This document shows, in pieces, positions 35,219 through 46,636 of a stretch of 64,000 bases of DNA. The notes below the pieces were generated by a model. It did not search any database and was not told where the DNA came from. It saw only the letters and a program-made list of their open reading frames with translations. This DNA is from Ciborinia camelliae (lineage: Eukaryota; Ascomycota; Leotiomycetes; Helotiales; Sclerotiniaceae): contig JANPYM010000002.1 in the NCBI GenBank assembly GCA_025890175.1, positions 1,103,976 to 1,167,975 on the forward strand. The letters run 5' to 3'. Position 1 is the stretch's first letter; each line of letters opens with the position of its first letter. The position numbers and the translations under genes were made by a program.

Positions 35219-36030
35219 CTAGTTCCTCCTCTCTGTCGTTGACGGCCACCCCTCTGTCATCGATGACCATGTAATAATTTCAATCTTTAACTTTGATATA
35301 CGCCCCGGCGAATTCTCGAGTGCCGCTCGATCATCATCTTTAAGGTATTCCATCACATCTCCTGGAAGCCTCGCCATAGTAGCCTTTTCAAATGCAGGAT
35401 CCACTTTGCTATCAGACGGAGGTGCGATAGACCACGCTTTCGAAGTATCAGGGCCTTCTGAATCATCCCATATCCCAACTGATGGGTAAGCGAGGTATAA
35501 GTTTGTGAGATCCGCACAATGGCGAATAGATGCCACGCTATAGATAGAATACTGAGAGAGGCTCACAAAATGTGGATTAAGCAGGTATAAACTTACACGT
35601 CAGGTGAATTGGCATTTCCATTCAAAATCTCAATATCCACCGCCAGATTTCTGAATCCATATAATAAATTACTCTCCGCCAAATGCGAAAGAATAAATCT
35701 CGCCGCGGACTTTTGATACCCTTTAACTTGGATATAAGGAATATCGATTTTTAAATTCCAATAGCAGTGGAATCTTTCTGTGAGTTGAGAGAGAGCGTAT
35801 TTCCTAGAAGCTGTATTCACGTGGAGAGCAATGGGTAATTGTCTACCATATGAACGCGGGAAAGTTCTGTATAGATCGGGTGTTTTGGCTGTTGCATATT
35901 TTCCATTTGGTAGTATTGGGTTGTAATCAACACGCATGATTCTTGGTCCGGGTAAGGTGTAGTTCCATATTTGGTCTTGAAGCTCGACAGGGAGATGGGT
36001 GAATAGGGTGAACATATCGAGGGAAGACAT
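35219..36030 (-). CDS. 2EXR-domain (F-box-like) fungal protein
   Basis: Member of a large fungal family with an N-terminal 2EXR domain, whose function is unknown. The first exon is complement(35597..36030) and the second complement(35219..35537), 250 residues. The donor GTAAGT and acceptor TAG give the junction SPDVVASIRHC; an alternative GTGTAA/CAG pair is possible and would change about six residues there. The domain opens FTLFTHLPVELQDQIWNYTLPGPRIMRV at about residues 7-35. AFEKATMARLPGDVMEYLKDDD is near the C-terminus. The open frame extends upstream to TTG at 36051, so the ATG at 36030 is taken. It lies next to the GST pseudogene, convergent with it. Confidence 0.8.
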
Positions 36031-37456
36031 AGAGGTCGAACGATGAAGCAAATTGCGGGAGACTCTTGCAAGTCAAGTGTAATGAGAGAAGACATTTAAC
36101 AAAGGATATGTCTTCTGCTGATGTAAGACAGTGGCGACGTGAACCAGGTGGTTACACTGTGCTGACATTGCCTCGGGCGCATGTAACATATATCTTCACC
36201 CAATAATATTTACTCATCAGAACTTACTATATTCCGAGAAAACCCTCGTGTAAGATTGACTGTTCAAGACATGCGATTCTGATATGCATTGGCGCGTACC
36301 AGGCACGTGATGAGGGAATTATAATATCAAACTTCATTCACAACTTTTGCCCGAGGCCGGAAACGCGCTGTTGATGTTTACTCATATACCTATTTATCTT
36401 CTTTTCAGGCAAAGAATCTTCATCAACTCCAAGAGCCTCGTCAGCGGGCAATTTGGAGCAATGGATTAATTGTTCACGTGAATGCGAGCTGAACAGATCA
36501 TACCTATCATCGTATCATCGGGACCTCAATCCGAGATGACCTGGCCTTAGTCGGAGATTTATCTTCTCTGCTGTCCATTTCAAGGGATGTATGTACTCAA
36601 TACTTTCTCACTGGTGAATACCGATGTTACTATGACGTAATCTAGTTCGGGTATATCTCCTCTCCCGATGTCAAAAAGAAATCCTGTTGAGCTTTGCGAC
36701 GCTCTAAAATTCTCAATTCATGCTAATATCGACGACCGGGAGATCAATCAGAAACTTGTACCGCTTGTAATCTCAAGCGGATTACTTTGGGCATGAGACT
36801 CTAGCGAGTAAGGCTCAGCGCAACATTTTCGTATGACAACATACTATCTAGTCAGATGCTAGGACCCTTGTTTGGCAAAAGATGGAAAGAACGAATGCAG
36901 ATGGCTCAAACTAGCAAATCTCTATCAAACAATACTGTTGATCAGATAACGCTTGTAAATCTGACATAGTCCGACGGAGATATTTACTTTATCACAGTAT
37001 TGTTTTGCACCCAAAGATTCGTTGTCCTACCCCCCTTATGCAATTCGTCTAACTTCCCAAACGAAGATACGTCTTTGTACAAGGTGATAGGTCGTAATTA
37101 TATCATAAATCACTCAGGTGAGTCAATGACAACATCTCTAGGAGGACCGCCATGGTGAGCTGGCTGTTTGCACGTGTATCGGAACAACAATAGAGGGGAT
37201 AGAGGCGGAGAAAAGAAGTTTGGTATTCAACCTATAGTGTGTTGAAAACGACGCCATATGATAAGCCGGAGTCGTATTTTGAGGTCCCGATCTACCCAAC
37301 GAGAATGACTTAATCGACGATCAAGATCAGGACAATACACCCAAGCAGTCTCTGATGCGAGTACTTTCAGGTATTTCCAGCTCATCATTAAGATCTGAGA
37401 ACCTTCCTCCGTTTAATCAGACTTCCCAAATCGCCAACTCTTCAAATTCCTTAAAA
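36031..37456. other. Intergenic, divergent 2EXR / antiporter
   Basis: No gene seen. If the antiporter starts at the upstream ATG, 37355-37456 would be coding. Confidence 0.45.
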
Positions 37457-39110
37457 ATGACCTATCTTCCTTATATCGAACCTGGGCTTGATATAATACT
37501 TCCTCTGTCAACATTCATATTCATACTTAACATCACTCGAGATGTTCTTGACAAATTCCTCTACTGTGGACTCATTGGCGAGATATTCATTGGGATACTT
37601 TTTGGAATGCCCATCACAGGTACTTCATGGCTTGGAATAGAGATACAAGCAACAGTGCAATATCTTGGATATCTCGGACTTATTTGCCTGGTATTCGAGG
37701 GTGGACTGATTACAGATCTTAGATTATTACGAAAAACGATATGGATAACTTTATCAGCAGCAATGGTTGGTATACTGGCACCTATGGCTCTTTCTTTCTC
37801 TATAATGGGTATGAAGTTCGGTACCGTCGAAGGTGTTAGATATCCAACAGCATTGGCAGCTTTCTCGGCCGGAGTCTCTCTATGTTCCACATCACTAGGA
37901 TCCACATTCATTATACTTGCATCAGCAAATTTACAGAAGACTCCAACAGGCACTTTGATTGCTGGCGCCGCGATGCTAGACGATATTATAGTCCTTGTGA
38001 TGGTCAAAATTGTAACAGCACTTGGTCGAGGACAATCGGACCCATGGAAAATTGCTCGCCCTGCCGTTTCTAGCCTCGGACTCATTTTTGCAACATTTTT
38101 ATTGGCGCCATTCTTCATTAAACCTATATATAAGGCTTTCTGTTCCATGTTCAAGAATCAAAAAGTTGGCCAGGACTCTTTCGGTGAGAGCCTCAATACA
38201 GAAAAGGGAATATCACGCCATACAGGGTTTATACTTTCCACCCTGATGCTCATAGTCCTTGTCACTGTCGCTGCATGTGTGGAGGGTTCGATATTGCTCT
38301 CGGCTTTTCTAGCTGGAGCAGTTGTCCGATACACTTGGCAAAGTGGACCGGAGGTAGAGGTTGATCGACCTACCATCATGTTTGAGGAGTACTACAAGCC
38401 AATCATGGACCACATACTGGTGCCTTTCTTCTTTGTGGGTGCTCTATTATTAAATATATGGCATTTGAAGATTGGAGAGCCCGAAAAGTTTCCACCTCAT
38501 CTAACAGCATATATAGGCATCAATCGGATTTTCCATTCCGGTTTATGAAATGTTTGCAAGTTCCATTCTGTGGAAAGGCATCTTCTATGCAATCTTGATG
38601 TTTCTAGCCAAAGCATCAGTCGGAATCGTTCTTTATCTTGACTACTTCACCAAAAGATCGAAAGCCCCAAGAGTTGCAGCACTGAGTGAAATCGAAGAAG
38701 TTGCCCAGCATGACGGATCACCAGATGAGGATGACAACAATAAAACAAAAACACTAGTAAAAGCCCCTCATCTCGATGCTATCATAGTAGGATCGACCAT
38801 GATCGCTAGAGGAGGTTTCGGATTTCTCGTTGCCTCGGAAGCTCAAAGCTCGGGAACTTTGAGCTTACAATCCAGAGCGATGAGGCTTTCCGACGGACAG
38901 AATTCCGTGGACAAACTCGGATCTCAAACATTGAATGTTGTTGAAGATCAGATATTTTTGGTGATTATCTGGGCGTTGGTTTTGTGTACCATCGCTGGAC
39001 CCATAGTATCAGGTATTGCAGTGAGACGAAAGCTTGCTGGAAAAAGATGCGAGTGCGGATTAGCTCCACGGACATTTGGGGAGGATGTTGGATGTCACTT
39101 ATGTTTGTAG
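37457..39110 (+). CDS. Monovalent cation/proton antiporter (CPA family)
   Basis: Integral membrane Na+/H+ or K+/H+ exchanger of the CPA superfamily. Exons are 37457..38434 and 38517..39110, 523 residues; an in-frame ATG at 37355 would add 34. The start MTYLPYIEPGLDIILPL matches how fungal members usually begin just before the first helix, so I prefer it. About eleven hydrophobic segments are visible. Family features are YLGYLGLICLVFEGGL, FSAGVSLCSTSLGSTFIIL, the DD pair in AAMLDDIIVLVMV (expected ion-binding Asp residues) and, after the intron, ASIGFSIPVYEMF. A hydrophilic loop EEVAQHDGSPDEDDNNKTK separates the late helices. The C-terminus ends in a short Cys-containing tail (CECGLAPRTFGEDVGCHLCL), unusual for the family. 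Plasma versus vacuolar membrane cannot be told. Confidence 0.9.
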
Positions 39111-40184
39111 GAGAATTGCTGAGCGCGGGATTATCAGTGCTGTATGAGATGAGATGAGATGTAAGAGAAGACAGATTATTATAAGGAAATCGGAGTTTGA
39201 CAGGGCAAATGGAGACATAAGTTCCGAGGACAGAGTATAGATGGAAAGCCAGCAACCACCACAATGATTTCTTTTTTTTGCCATGAGATGGCTATACCTG
39301 CGCAATATTGTTTAGATACCCCCTCAAATTCCACATTCGTTCATAGACAACCGTTTTGGAGAATCAAATGCATACAATTTTCTCCCACTCAACATATTAG
39401 CCTTGATGTTCAACTCTTTACCTTGCCAGCATAAATTTGTCGTGACGATCCACTCAAGAGTTTCTGTCGCATCGCATCTTGAAGCTCATCCACCTCGATC
39501 ACGCAGTTCGTATCTATCCAGGTAATCCTTAAAATAATTCCTATCTCTACACGACAATGAATCAATAACCCAGCAGTGTATTATTTCCTCCCATAAATAG
39601 CCCAACAATCTCCCAACCTTCATCCTTCGGGAAACCTTATCCACAACGTCGAGTAGCTGAATAGTTTATACGGTGAGATCATTTGTCAAGTGGCCGGGTA
39701 AGCGAGGGAGAAGCAAGTGAAAGGCCCTATGTTAAACGCATTTTATGTATATAATGTATATAATAATTATTATGAACGTGGGAGAGATGTGGCTTTTTTA
39801 GAGAGTTGATGTTTGGCGAGAGGAAGCGAATAAAGTGAATGGAGTGCTGGTGAGTGAGATGAGGTTGGAGTGAAGGTATTCGCGGTGAAGGGCGGGTGGG
39901 TGTAGTAAGTAAGCGATGATGGGATGGGGATAACATTCAATGAATCGCGAGGCCTTCTGATTTTCATTAGGCGTTATTGTTCGGTTTCCTCTTACCTTTT
40001 TTTTGCATGTTGAATGTGAGGTATGGTTAATGTCATAGTGTATTTAAACCCTTTTCTTGACATACCGAGGACTTTCTCGAAATATGTGACCACATTGTAG
40101 TCCAACAGACGGGAGGTATACATAGTCGATTGTCAGACTTTAATGCAATGTATCTGAAACTGTTGATTAAAAGCACGATGTATA

Positions 40185-40660
40185 TCAAAGTATCATGTAA
40201 ATGGTATAAAACTGTCTATTCCAAATCTCATAAGACATCTCAAGTCGTTCATCATAACGCGAGCTAAAACACACAGCAAAGAGTGTAAGGTAAATGTCGG
40301 CTCCAACCCCATAACTCAATACCACCTTACTCTCACACTCGCTCAGAATACGACTGAATCGTGCTGCCTTTCTAAACATGTCATCCGACAATAACATAAC
40401 ATAAACTCTCAACGCACCGAAAGCCACAGATCCAATCCCCTCTACAAAATTACCAGAACGAGAGTCACCGCCATTGCAGTAAACATTCCAACAGCCACCA
40501 AACTCTGTACAAAGCTTATCCAAATGCCTCGACTTTCTTCTTTCTGTGGGGTTCTGAACCCGCTTTCTTTGCTTGTATATGATGGGATTGTGCCATATCC
40601 AGATGACGAATGTGCGGCGCTCTTCTCGATATCGATCGTATCAAATGGCTGCTATACATG
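40185..40660 (-). pseudogene. Coding-like frame, Cys-containing, no start codon
   Basis: A minus-strand frame of over 150 codons includes TEFGGCWNVYCNGGDSRSGNF, then IGSVAFGALRVYVMLLSDDM and KAARFSRILSECESKVV. It reads like the C-terminal exon of a small secreted fungal protein. There is no in-frame ATG before the upstream stop and no convincing acceptor was found, so it is either an exon with an unseen start or a relic. Confidence 0.25.
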
Positions 40661-42945
40661 TGAAGCATTTAGTGAGTTGTATGTGACGATGAAAAATGGA
40701 ATAAATGTACCATTGTGCTGGAGGTCTTGGAATCCTCTGTGGGAGGATTTTCTGGGAGACGTTTATACTCCATCTTTGAGGCGGGGGTTGGAAAGGGGTA
40801 TGGTACGTGGAGCATGAGGTTATGGTCTTGAAATGGACAGAACAGATCCGTGGTTGCGACGGAGGCGTAGCTAGCGAGAGAAATTTACTGATGTGAAATG
40901 ATCGTGGAGGTAGGAGATGCTTGACTGAATATTGAATATTTCTGACTTAGCCAAACATTGAAGTCTCGAGGGAGCGGTCTTCTTTTCTTCTAGAAAATCT
41001 CACCTCTGATATTACACTTGGGTCCTTATCGGCCGACTCTGCAAGTAAAAATAATGTGGTGTGCAGTCTGATAAGCCATGGACGTCTGCTGCAAATGGCA
41101 TGTGATGGTGCTTATCTTTGCGCAGGGGTCAGAAAATGTCACACTCGTGATTTTTCATGCAGGATCCGGTATACATTCGGGACAGCGGAAAAATCGACAA
41201 TTGGTTAATTGAAGATACGAATAGAGGGGAGCGGGTTCATGAGATGGTGGGGAGAAGTATCAGCCGGTGTGAGAGGGTAAAGCCAATATGATAAGCTTGG
41301 TAGGAAAGGTCGTGTGAGGCCTATATAAGAGAACAAGTGATGCTGTGCTTGTGAACTCAATATGAAATTGTTTTTTGCACGACAAAGAACAGCGGCCCAA
41401 TTTTTCTCTCATCCAAGACATACATGTTGAGAGGGTTGCAGATGCTGCCACAAAACATACGACTATTATTCCGGTAGAACATGGACAAACGTCGTTGCAA
41501 GATATGAAATATCAAGATCAAATTATGTAGATGGAGCCTCATGGAGGAGAGATGCGACCGTCTTGGCACTTGGTAGAAAGGAGGCTGGTAGTTAAAATAT
41601 ACGAAGAGAAAAATATATTGGGACAAGATGGTCAACAATCTAACATAGATGCTAGTCTCATTGGTACTGACCAAGAGTGTTCCAACATGTCCCATATGAA
41701 TGAATATGTAGAAATGGTAAACCTCAGATTTTTAGTTTTATCGGATCATAGATCTGCAAAGCTGTATGCGCCAAGTTAGTGCTGAAGCTAGCTGATGCTT
41801 TCAGACCATCCTTTCAAGATGTTGGTGTTGAGGCTCAGTACATTCCAAGTAAATCTCGAGCAAGTTCGGCTTATATCATAGAAAGCACCTACCTACCCTC
41901 TTGCACATTTTAGAGCTATCCTGCCTGATGTTTTAGGACGGCCATCACTACTCTTACAGACGAACGGATTCTTATATGATGCTCTTAGGATGGACCTGGG
42001 GATTCCAGCGTTCTTTGGCGGCCCAGCTAGTATATCAACGGCTCTTCAACCTCCACCCATCCTTTGTAAGATTTTTGTTGCATATTTGAGGATGTCAGCC
42101 ATGGTGTCCAAGTCTAGGTAGGCATGACAATGAGCCTTCTCGTCTGAACTTATGGCGTATGAAGGGGTTGTGGTATCGACTTCGGGATCGGCTCGGTATA
42201 GCAAACAATATCTAGGTATCTAGAAGGACCCGGGGGCCCTAATGAGTTTGAGGACAGAATTTCGATAGTGCTGGAACTCAGGTTGCATATAACTGTTTGA
42301 GTAAGAGTAACCTGGGAAGAGTCAGAACAGAACGGTGGTGAATTTTGCTCGGCCCGGTCGAGGATTCTCCAAAGTCTTCTTTTTTTTTCTACAAATGCTA
42401 TAGCTATAGCAATGGCAGACCCAAAGGATCATCTCCAGATAAAGTGAAGTTGAAATATTTGGCAGCTTTTCTCATCTTGTTGAAGTCGTATGAGATGAGG
42501 CTTGCAGAACTACTACCTAGGTAGGTAGGTAGGTAGGTATTATCTGGTAAAGGACAGGCTTAATCTTATGACACTGATTCACCGCCTACAGAATGAATCC
42601 CACCCCGGCCGGGAGCCAACCCATGTATTATTATTCCACCAGAACTCATCAACATTTTATACTTGGAAACCTTTCTTGGGCCTCAAAAATGTATACCTCC
42701 AGCTACCTATACACCCGTGGACAAACAGTAAGATACCTACGAGGTAGTATTATGAAGGCATAATCATCCAATGTTATTTTATCTCTGCTACGACTGTTGA
42801 ATCAACCATTGATGGCTTTAGGTTTGACCTCCAAACACGGGAGTACCGGTTTGATAATCCATACAGTTCTTTGAATTTATCCGACATACATCATATCATG
42901 TCATGCATTACCTAGTAGGTATCTTTTGTGTGGCAATGTGGGCAA

Positions 42946-42972
42946 CGTGTGCGACGTGTGCGACGTGTGCGA
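42946..42972. repeat. Tandem repeat, 9 bp x 3
   Basis: Three perfect copies of CGTGTGCGA. Confidence 0.9.
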
Positions 42973-43354
42973 TGGATGATTATGATAGGCGTGTTCATAA
43001 GGTGGGACATTTTGTTCGCCATTGCCGTTGCTTCAAAGGTGGCTATGCTACCTCATTGCCTCGTCACTCATGATGCAATCAATCAATCAATCCATTGCAA
43101 AGCCACAATTCATTCACTTGTAGGCTGTAGCTCATAACCTTGGAAGTCACCACTCAGTAGTATTGCTACTCTCAAGATATATCTTCACTGATATTCGATA
43201 TCTTTGTGGTGTGGTTTACATTCATACAGTACCTATTTGACTCTTTGGCTGAACCTATTGCAATCACTCCACTCCCACGGAAAACCCTCGAGAAACCCCA
43301 CCTTCTACACAATATTTTACCACAACAACATAGACGTTCTACCAAAGCAAAATC

Positions 43355-44638
43355 ATGTCTGAACCATCAAAAAATACGGCTAAGACATCAGCTTGGGATA
43401 AAGCCAAGACTGGCGGGAAAGCTGCTTTTGATAAAGGATGGACTGCTTTCGAGATGTTGGGAGGACCGGTCAATAAACTCACGAATAAGATTGGATCTGA
43501 GGCATTCTGGCCAACCGGCATGGAGAAAGAATGCGAGAAGGCTGCTCGCATCTTGAAATCGTTCTGTAGTACGTCTGCATGATACACTCTTGACTGCGAA
43601 CTACCCACTAATAATATGGCAGAGGATGGATTTATGGCGGAGCAACAAAAAGATGCATCCCAGAACCCAGAGACGAAGAAGAAAGTCCAAGATGGTCCCA
43701 GCAAACCACCAAAAGTTCTTGTCAAAATCCCCCAAAAGGTTATTAAGAACTGTGTCGGCCTCGCAATCTACACCACAATGCGCTCTGGGCTGTGGGTATC
43801 TGGAGCAGGTGGATCGGGTGTTTTGATTGCCAAGAACGAGAATGGACAGTGGTCACCACCATCTGGGATTCTTATTCACACTCTCGGCGTAGGATTTATG
43901 GCTGGAATTGATATCTACGACTGTGTCATTGTTATTAATGACCGCAAGGCCCTTGATGCATTCAGTAAATTACGTGTCTCTCTCGGTGGTGAGATATCCG
44001 TGGTAGCTGGCCCTGTCGGCTCGGGAGGAATACTGGATAGTGAATTGTTGAAGAGCAGAAAGCCGGTATTCTCCTACATGAAGAGTAGAGGTTTGTATGC
44101 AGGAGCACAGCTTGATGGGACCATAATTATCGAGCGCAATGATGAGAATGCAAGGTACTATGGGGAAAGGTTGCCGGTGGCACAAATTTTGCAGGGCAAA
44201 GTCCCCTCCCTTCCGCCAACTGCCGAATTATTGATGGAGGTCTTGAAGGATGCAGAAGGAAGGCCGAACCTGAACCAGTCAGTTTTGCAGCAAGTTTACG
44301 ATAAGCCGGCCCCAGCTGATGTGGAAATTGTACATTCAGGAGAAGCCACCGAGGATGAAAAGAAGAAATTTGGAAACCCGAACACGGCCGAGGGTTATGC
44401 GATTCAACAACAATTGCACGGATATCAACAGCAGCAGAATCCGCGGTATACACAAGGCAACGATCAATATTATCCACCTCCCCCTCCGGGACCACCATAC
44501 CATCAAGATTGTAATCCCTTGGCTCAAAATCCTCCCCCGGCTTACTCTCCGCCTCCGCCGGGGATTCCACAGCAGCAAGCAAGCAGTGCGCCTGCAGACG
44601 GATATTATGCACCCGAAAAACCGCCTCGCCCAACCTAA
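43355..44638 (+). CDS. SYLF-domain protein (Ysc84/SH3YL1 type)
   Basis: Lipid- and actin-associated protein of the SYLF (DUF500) family, linked in yeast to cortical actin patches and endocytosis. Exons are 43355..43568 and 43623..44638, 409 residues, with the junction ARILKSFCKDGFMAEQQ. The N-terminus contains the helix EKECEKAARILKSF. The SYLF domain (about 105-260) shows VIKNCVGLAIYTTMRSGLWVSGAGGSGVLIAK, then FMAGIDIYDCVIVIND, LGGEISVVAGPVGSGG and FSYMKSRGLYAGAQLDGTII. The C-terminal tail is Gln/Pro/Tyr-rich (YYPPPPPGPPYH, PPAYSPPPPG), suited to binding WW or SH3 partners; unlike yeast Ysc84 no SH3 domain is present. Confidence 0.92.
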
Positions 44639-46364
44639 GGAAATGTTAGGATGAAGATAGATTGATTTTTGAGATAAGTCGGCTTACTTATGGTCTGTTT
44701 CTCACTTGATTTCGGAGATGTCCTCCGCTTCTTAGCTAGTCATGATAGGACAGTACCTGAATAAGCAAGATAACTTTGTGATACACCATCGATAAAACGC
44801 ATTTTGAGAAAACCTTAACCCAAACAATCTCGTACTATGATCAGCCTCACGTGGTACCAATCATTTGGACCACGTGTATAGACGCCTAATCCTCATTCTG
44901 TGTTACCTCTGGTGTACGGATCGCACAAAGTATGTCGGATCGAATTGTCCTGACGGCTGAAAAGGAGGAGTCCTTGTTGACTCCGCGATATCATCTCTTG
45001 AGCGAGGCAAGAGCCATGTTTTCTATACCTGATGAAGTAGTTCTCATAGAATCAATAATCAGCCACACTAGAATTTGGAAGCCCAAATTAAGTGATCTTC
45101 AGTCACGCGCAAAAAGGAGAGTTGATAACCTACTTGGGTCGGAAAAACGTCCATCCGAGACACGCTAAGGTATTGTGGCTGGCTCCTTCCTCCAAGAAAG
45201 ATTACGTTCATGCTTTTACTTTTGCATCCCAGTAGTCTCTTCACTGTCATGGTATCATATTCATATAACTCTTCTTTCGATTATTATATCTTATTATTAT
45301 ATCTTGTACACTCGGAACTCATCAAGTTGTGCCACGAAGATTTAGATATTCTCTCTTGAGTGTCATCCATGATAGCGCTCCAGTCGGAGATATCCAGGAA
45401 AACATCTTGAGGTTCTGTCAAAACATGCTTCCGACAGGTTGTGCAAATTTTGACTGCACTTCGGACAATACAGAGTCCTTAATATGTCTAGGTGGCTCAG
45501 AAAGTCGACGCTTTTTCATGACTGACCAGGATCTTTCAAAAATTCATCCCTGGCCCATTTTATTGGCCTCTGATCTACTGATGAGGGCTTTCATTCTGAT
45601 ATATCATAATCTTATATTCATACTACGATGACTGGTGCCACCGCACCAATATTATGCCAATCAACTAACAATCCTTGGGTGTCTCTCAATGCTATATTAT
45701 CAACGATGGCCACGTCTCGACTTACAATCAGGGAATCTCATGGTTCAAAAACGTTCAGTTGCAGTTCCTTCAATTGTAAATTTACAATACATAAAGACCT
45801 TTACCTGCTATTCTTTCTAACTATTTGACTTTCGTTTTGTGTTCCCTCTTGGCATTTTTATTGATTTGAAACATCTACGGCAATGTTCTGATGCCTTTCT
45901 ATTTATGGCCAGCCAATGGTCCATAGCGGATAATTGTCGTTGAAATTTGGGATCTGGCAATTTCACTCCTTGAGCCGTTTGAAAATCTGCAATTTTACTT
46001 CACGAAGACAATGAACGAACCTGAAAGATCAAAACAAAGCACAGGGCAGTATGATAACTCTCGAGGAGGTCTGCGGCCGCAAACGTTTTATTCTTGCTAA
46101 ATGATAAAAAAGGCAAAACTTTTCTCATCCGAACCTAAGTCAACGGCAAAGCATAACATTTCCCGACTAAATTTCTCAACCGAAATATACTCCCACTTGA
46201 TCTTCTTCGAACAGAGCAAGCAGTCAACCTTCCAGCCCTTTCCAAACCCCAATGATCTTTAACTGTGATGGATTTTCTAAGGGTTGTCGAACTGCAATGT
46301 CAAGCTGGAGATAATGTTAGTGACATTATAATTGGACTGCAAACAATGCCCCGTACATTTTGAT
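44639..46364. other. Intergenic
   Basis: No gene supported. A 78-codon ATG frame at 44932-45168 (MSDRIVLTAEKEESLLTP) and open frames at 45329-45631 and 45628-45828 have no recognised similarity and no consistent splicing between them. Confidence 0.4.
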
Positions 46365-46636
46365 TTAACAGCCAGTGCCACAAGCGCCACAGGCTCTTCC
46401 TGGGATAACCCAGACTTCCTGCCCGTTGGCAAGGCAAGTTGGACATCTTACGCCGGGCATCTGGTTCTCTGTTAGCATCAATCAACAGTTGTATCAGATG
46501 AAAAACCTACGCCGGGGATCTCAGTCACGTCAAGGGACCCTGAGAGTTTACCAAATGGTGTTGGCTTAATGGAAGGTATAGTGTCCATTTCTTCTTGGAT
46601 TATGATTCCGAGTGTAATTGACTCTAGCAAAGACAT
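46365..46636 (-). CDS. Small Cys-rich conserved-looking protein (73 aa)
   Basis: Two exons, complement(46511..46636) and complement(46365..46460), joined by a 50-nt intron with donor GTAGGT, branch GCTAAC and acceptor CAG. Phase is kept and the stop is TAA. The product starts MSLLESITLGIIIQEEMDTI. It ends with a compact cysteine motif: VRCPTCLANGQEVWVIPGRA followed by CGACGTGC. The C-x2-C, then C-x2-C-x3-C spacing suggests a zinc or disulfide knot. There is no signal peptide. The second exon is too short for frame-based detection. The VWVIPGR-Cys block looks like short uncharacterised proteins of filamentous fungi, recalled only loosely. Function unknown. Confidence 0.7.

Larger units (their letters stand above)
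39111..43354. other. 4.2-kb gene-poor region
   Basis: No complete gene supported. It holds one coding-like minus-strand frame (40185-40660), a 9-bp x 3 tandem repeat (42946-42972), and TAGGTAGGTAGGTAGG tracts near 42515-42540. Confidence 0.45.

Noticed and set aside
41260..41779. Overlapping 60-110 codon frames on both strands
   Set aside because: No similarity, several lack ATG, and none can be spliced consistently.
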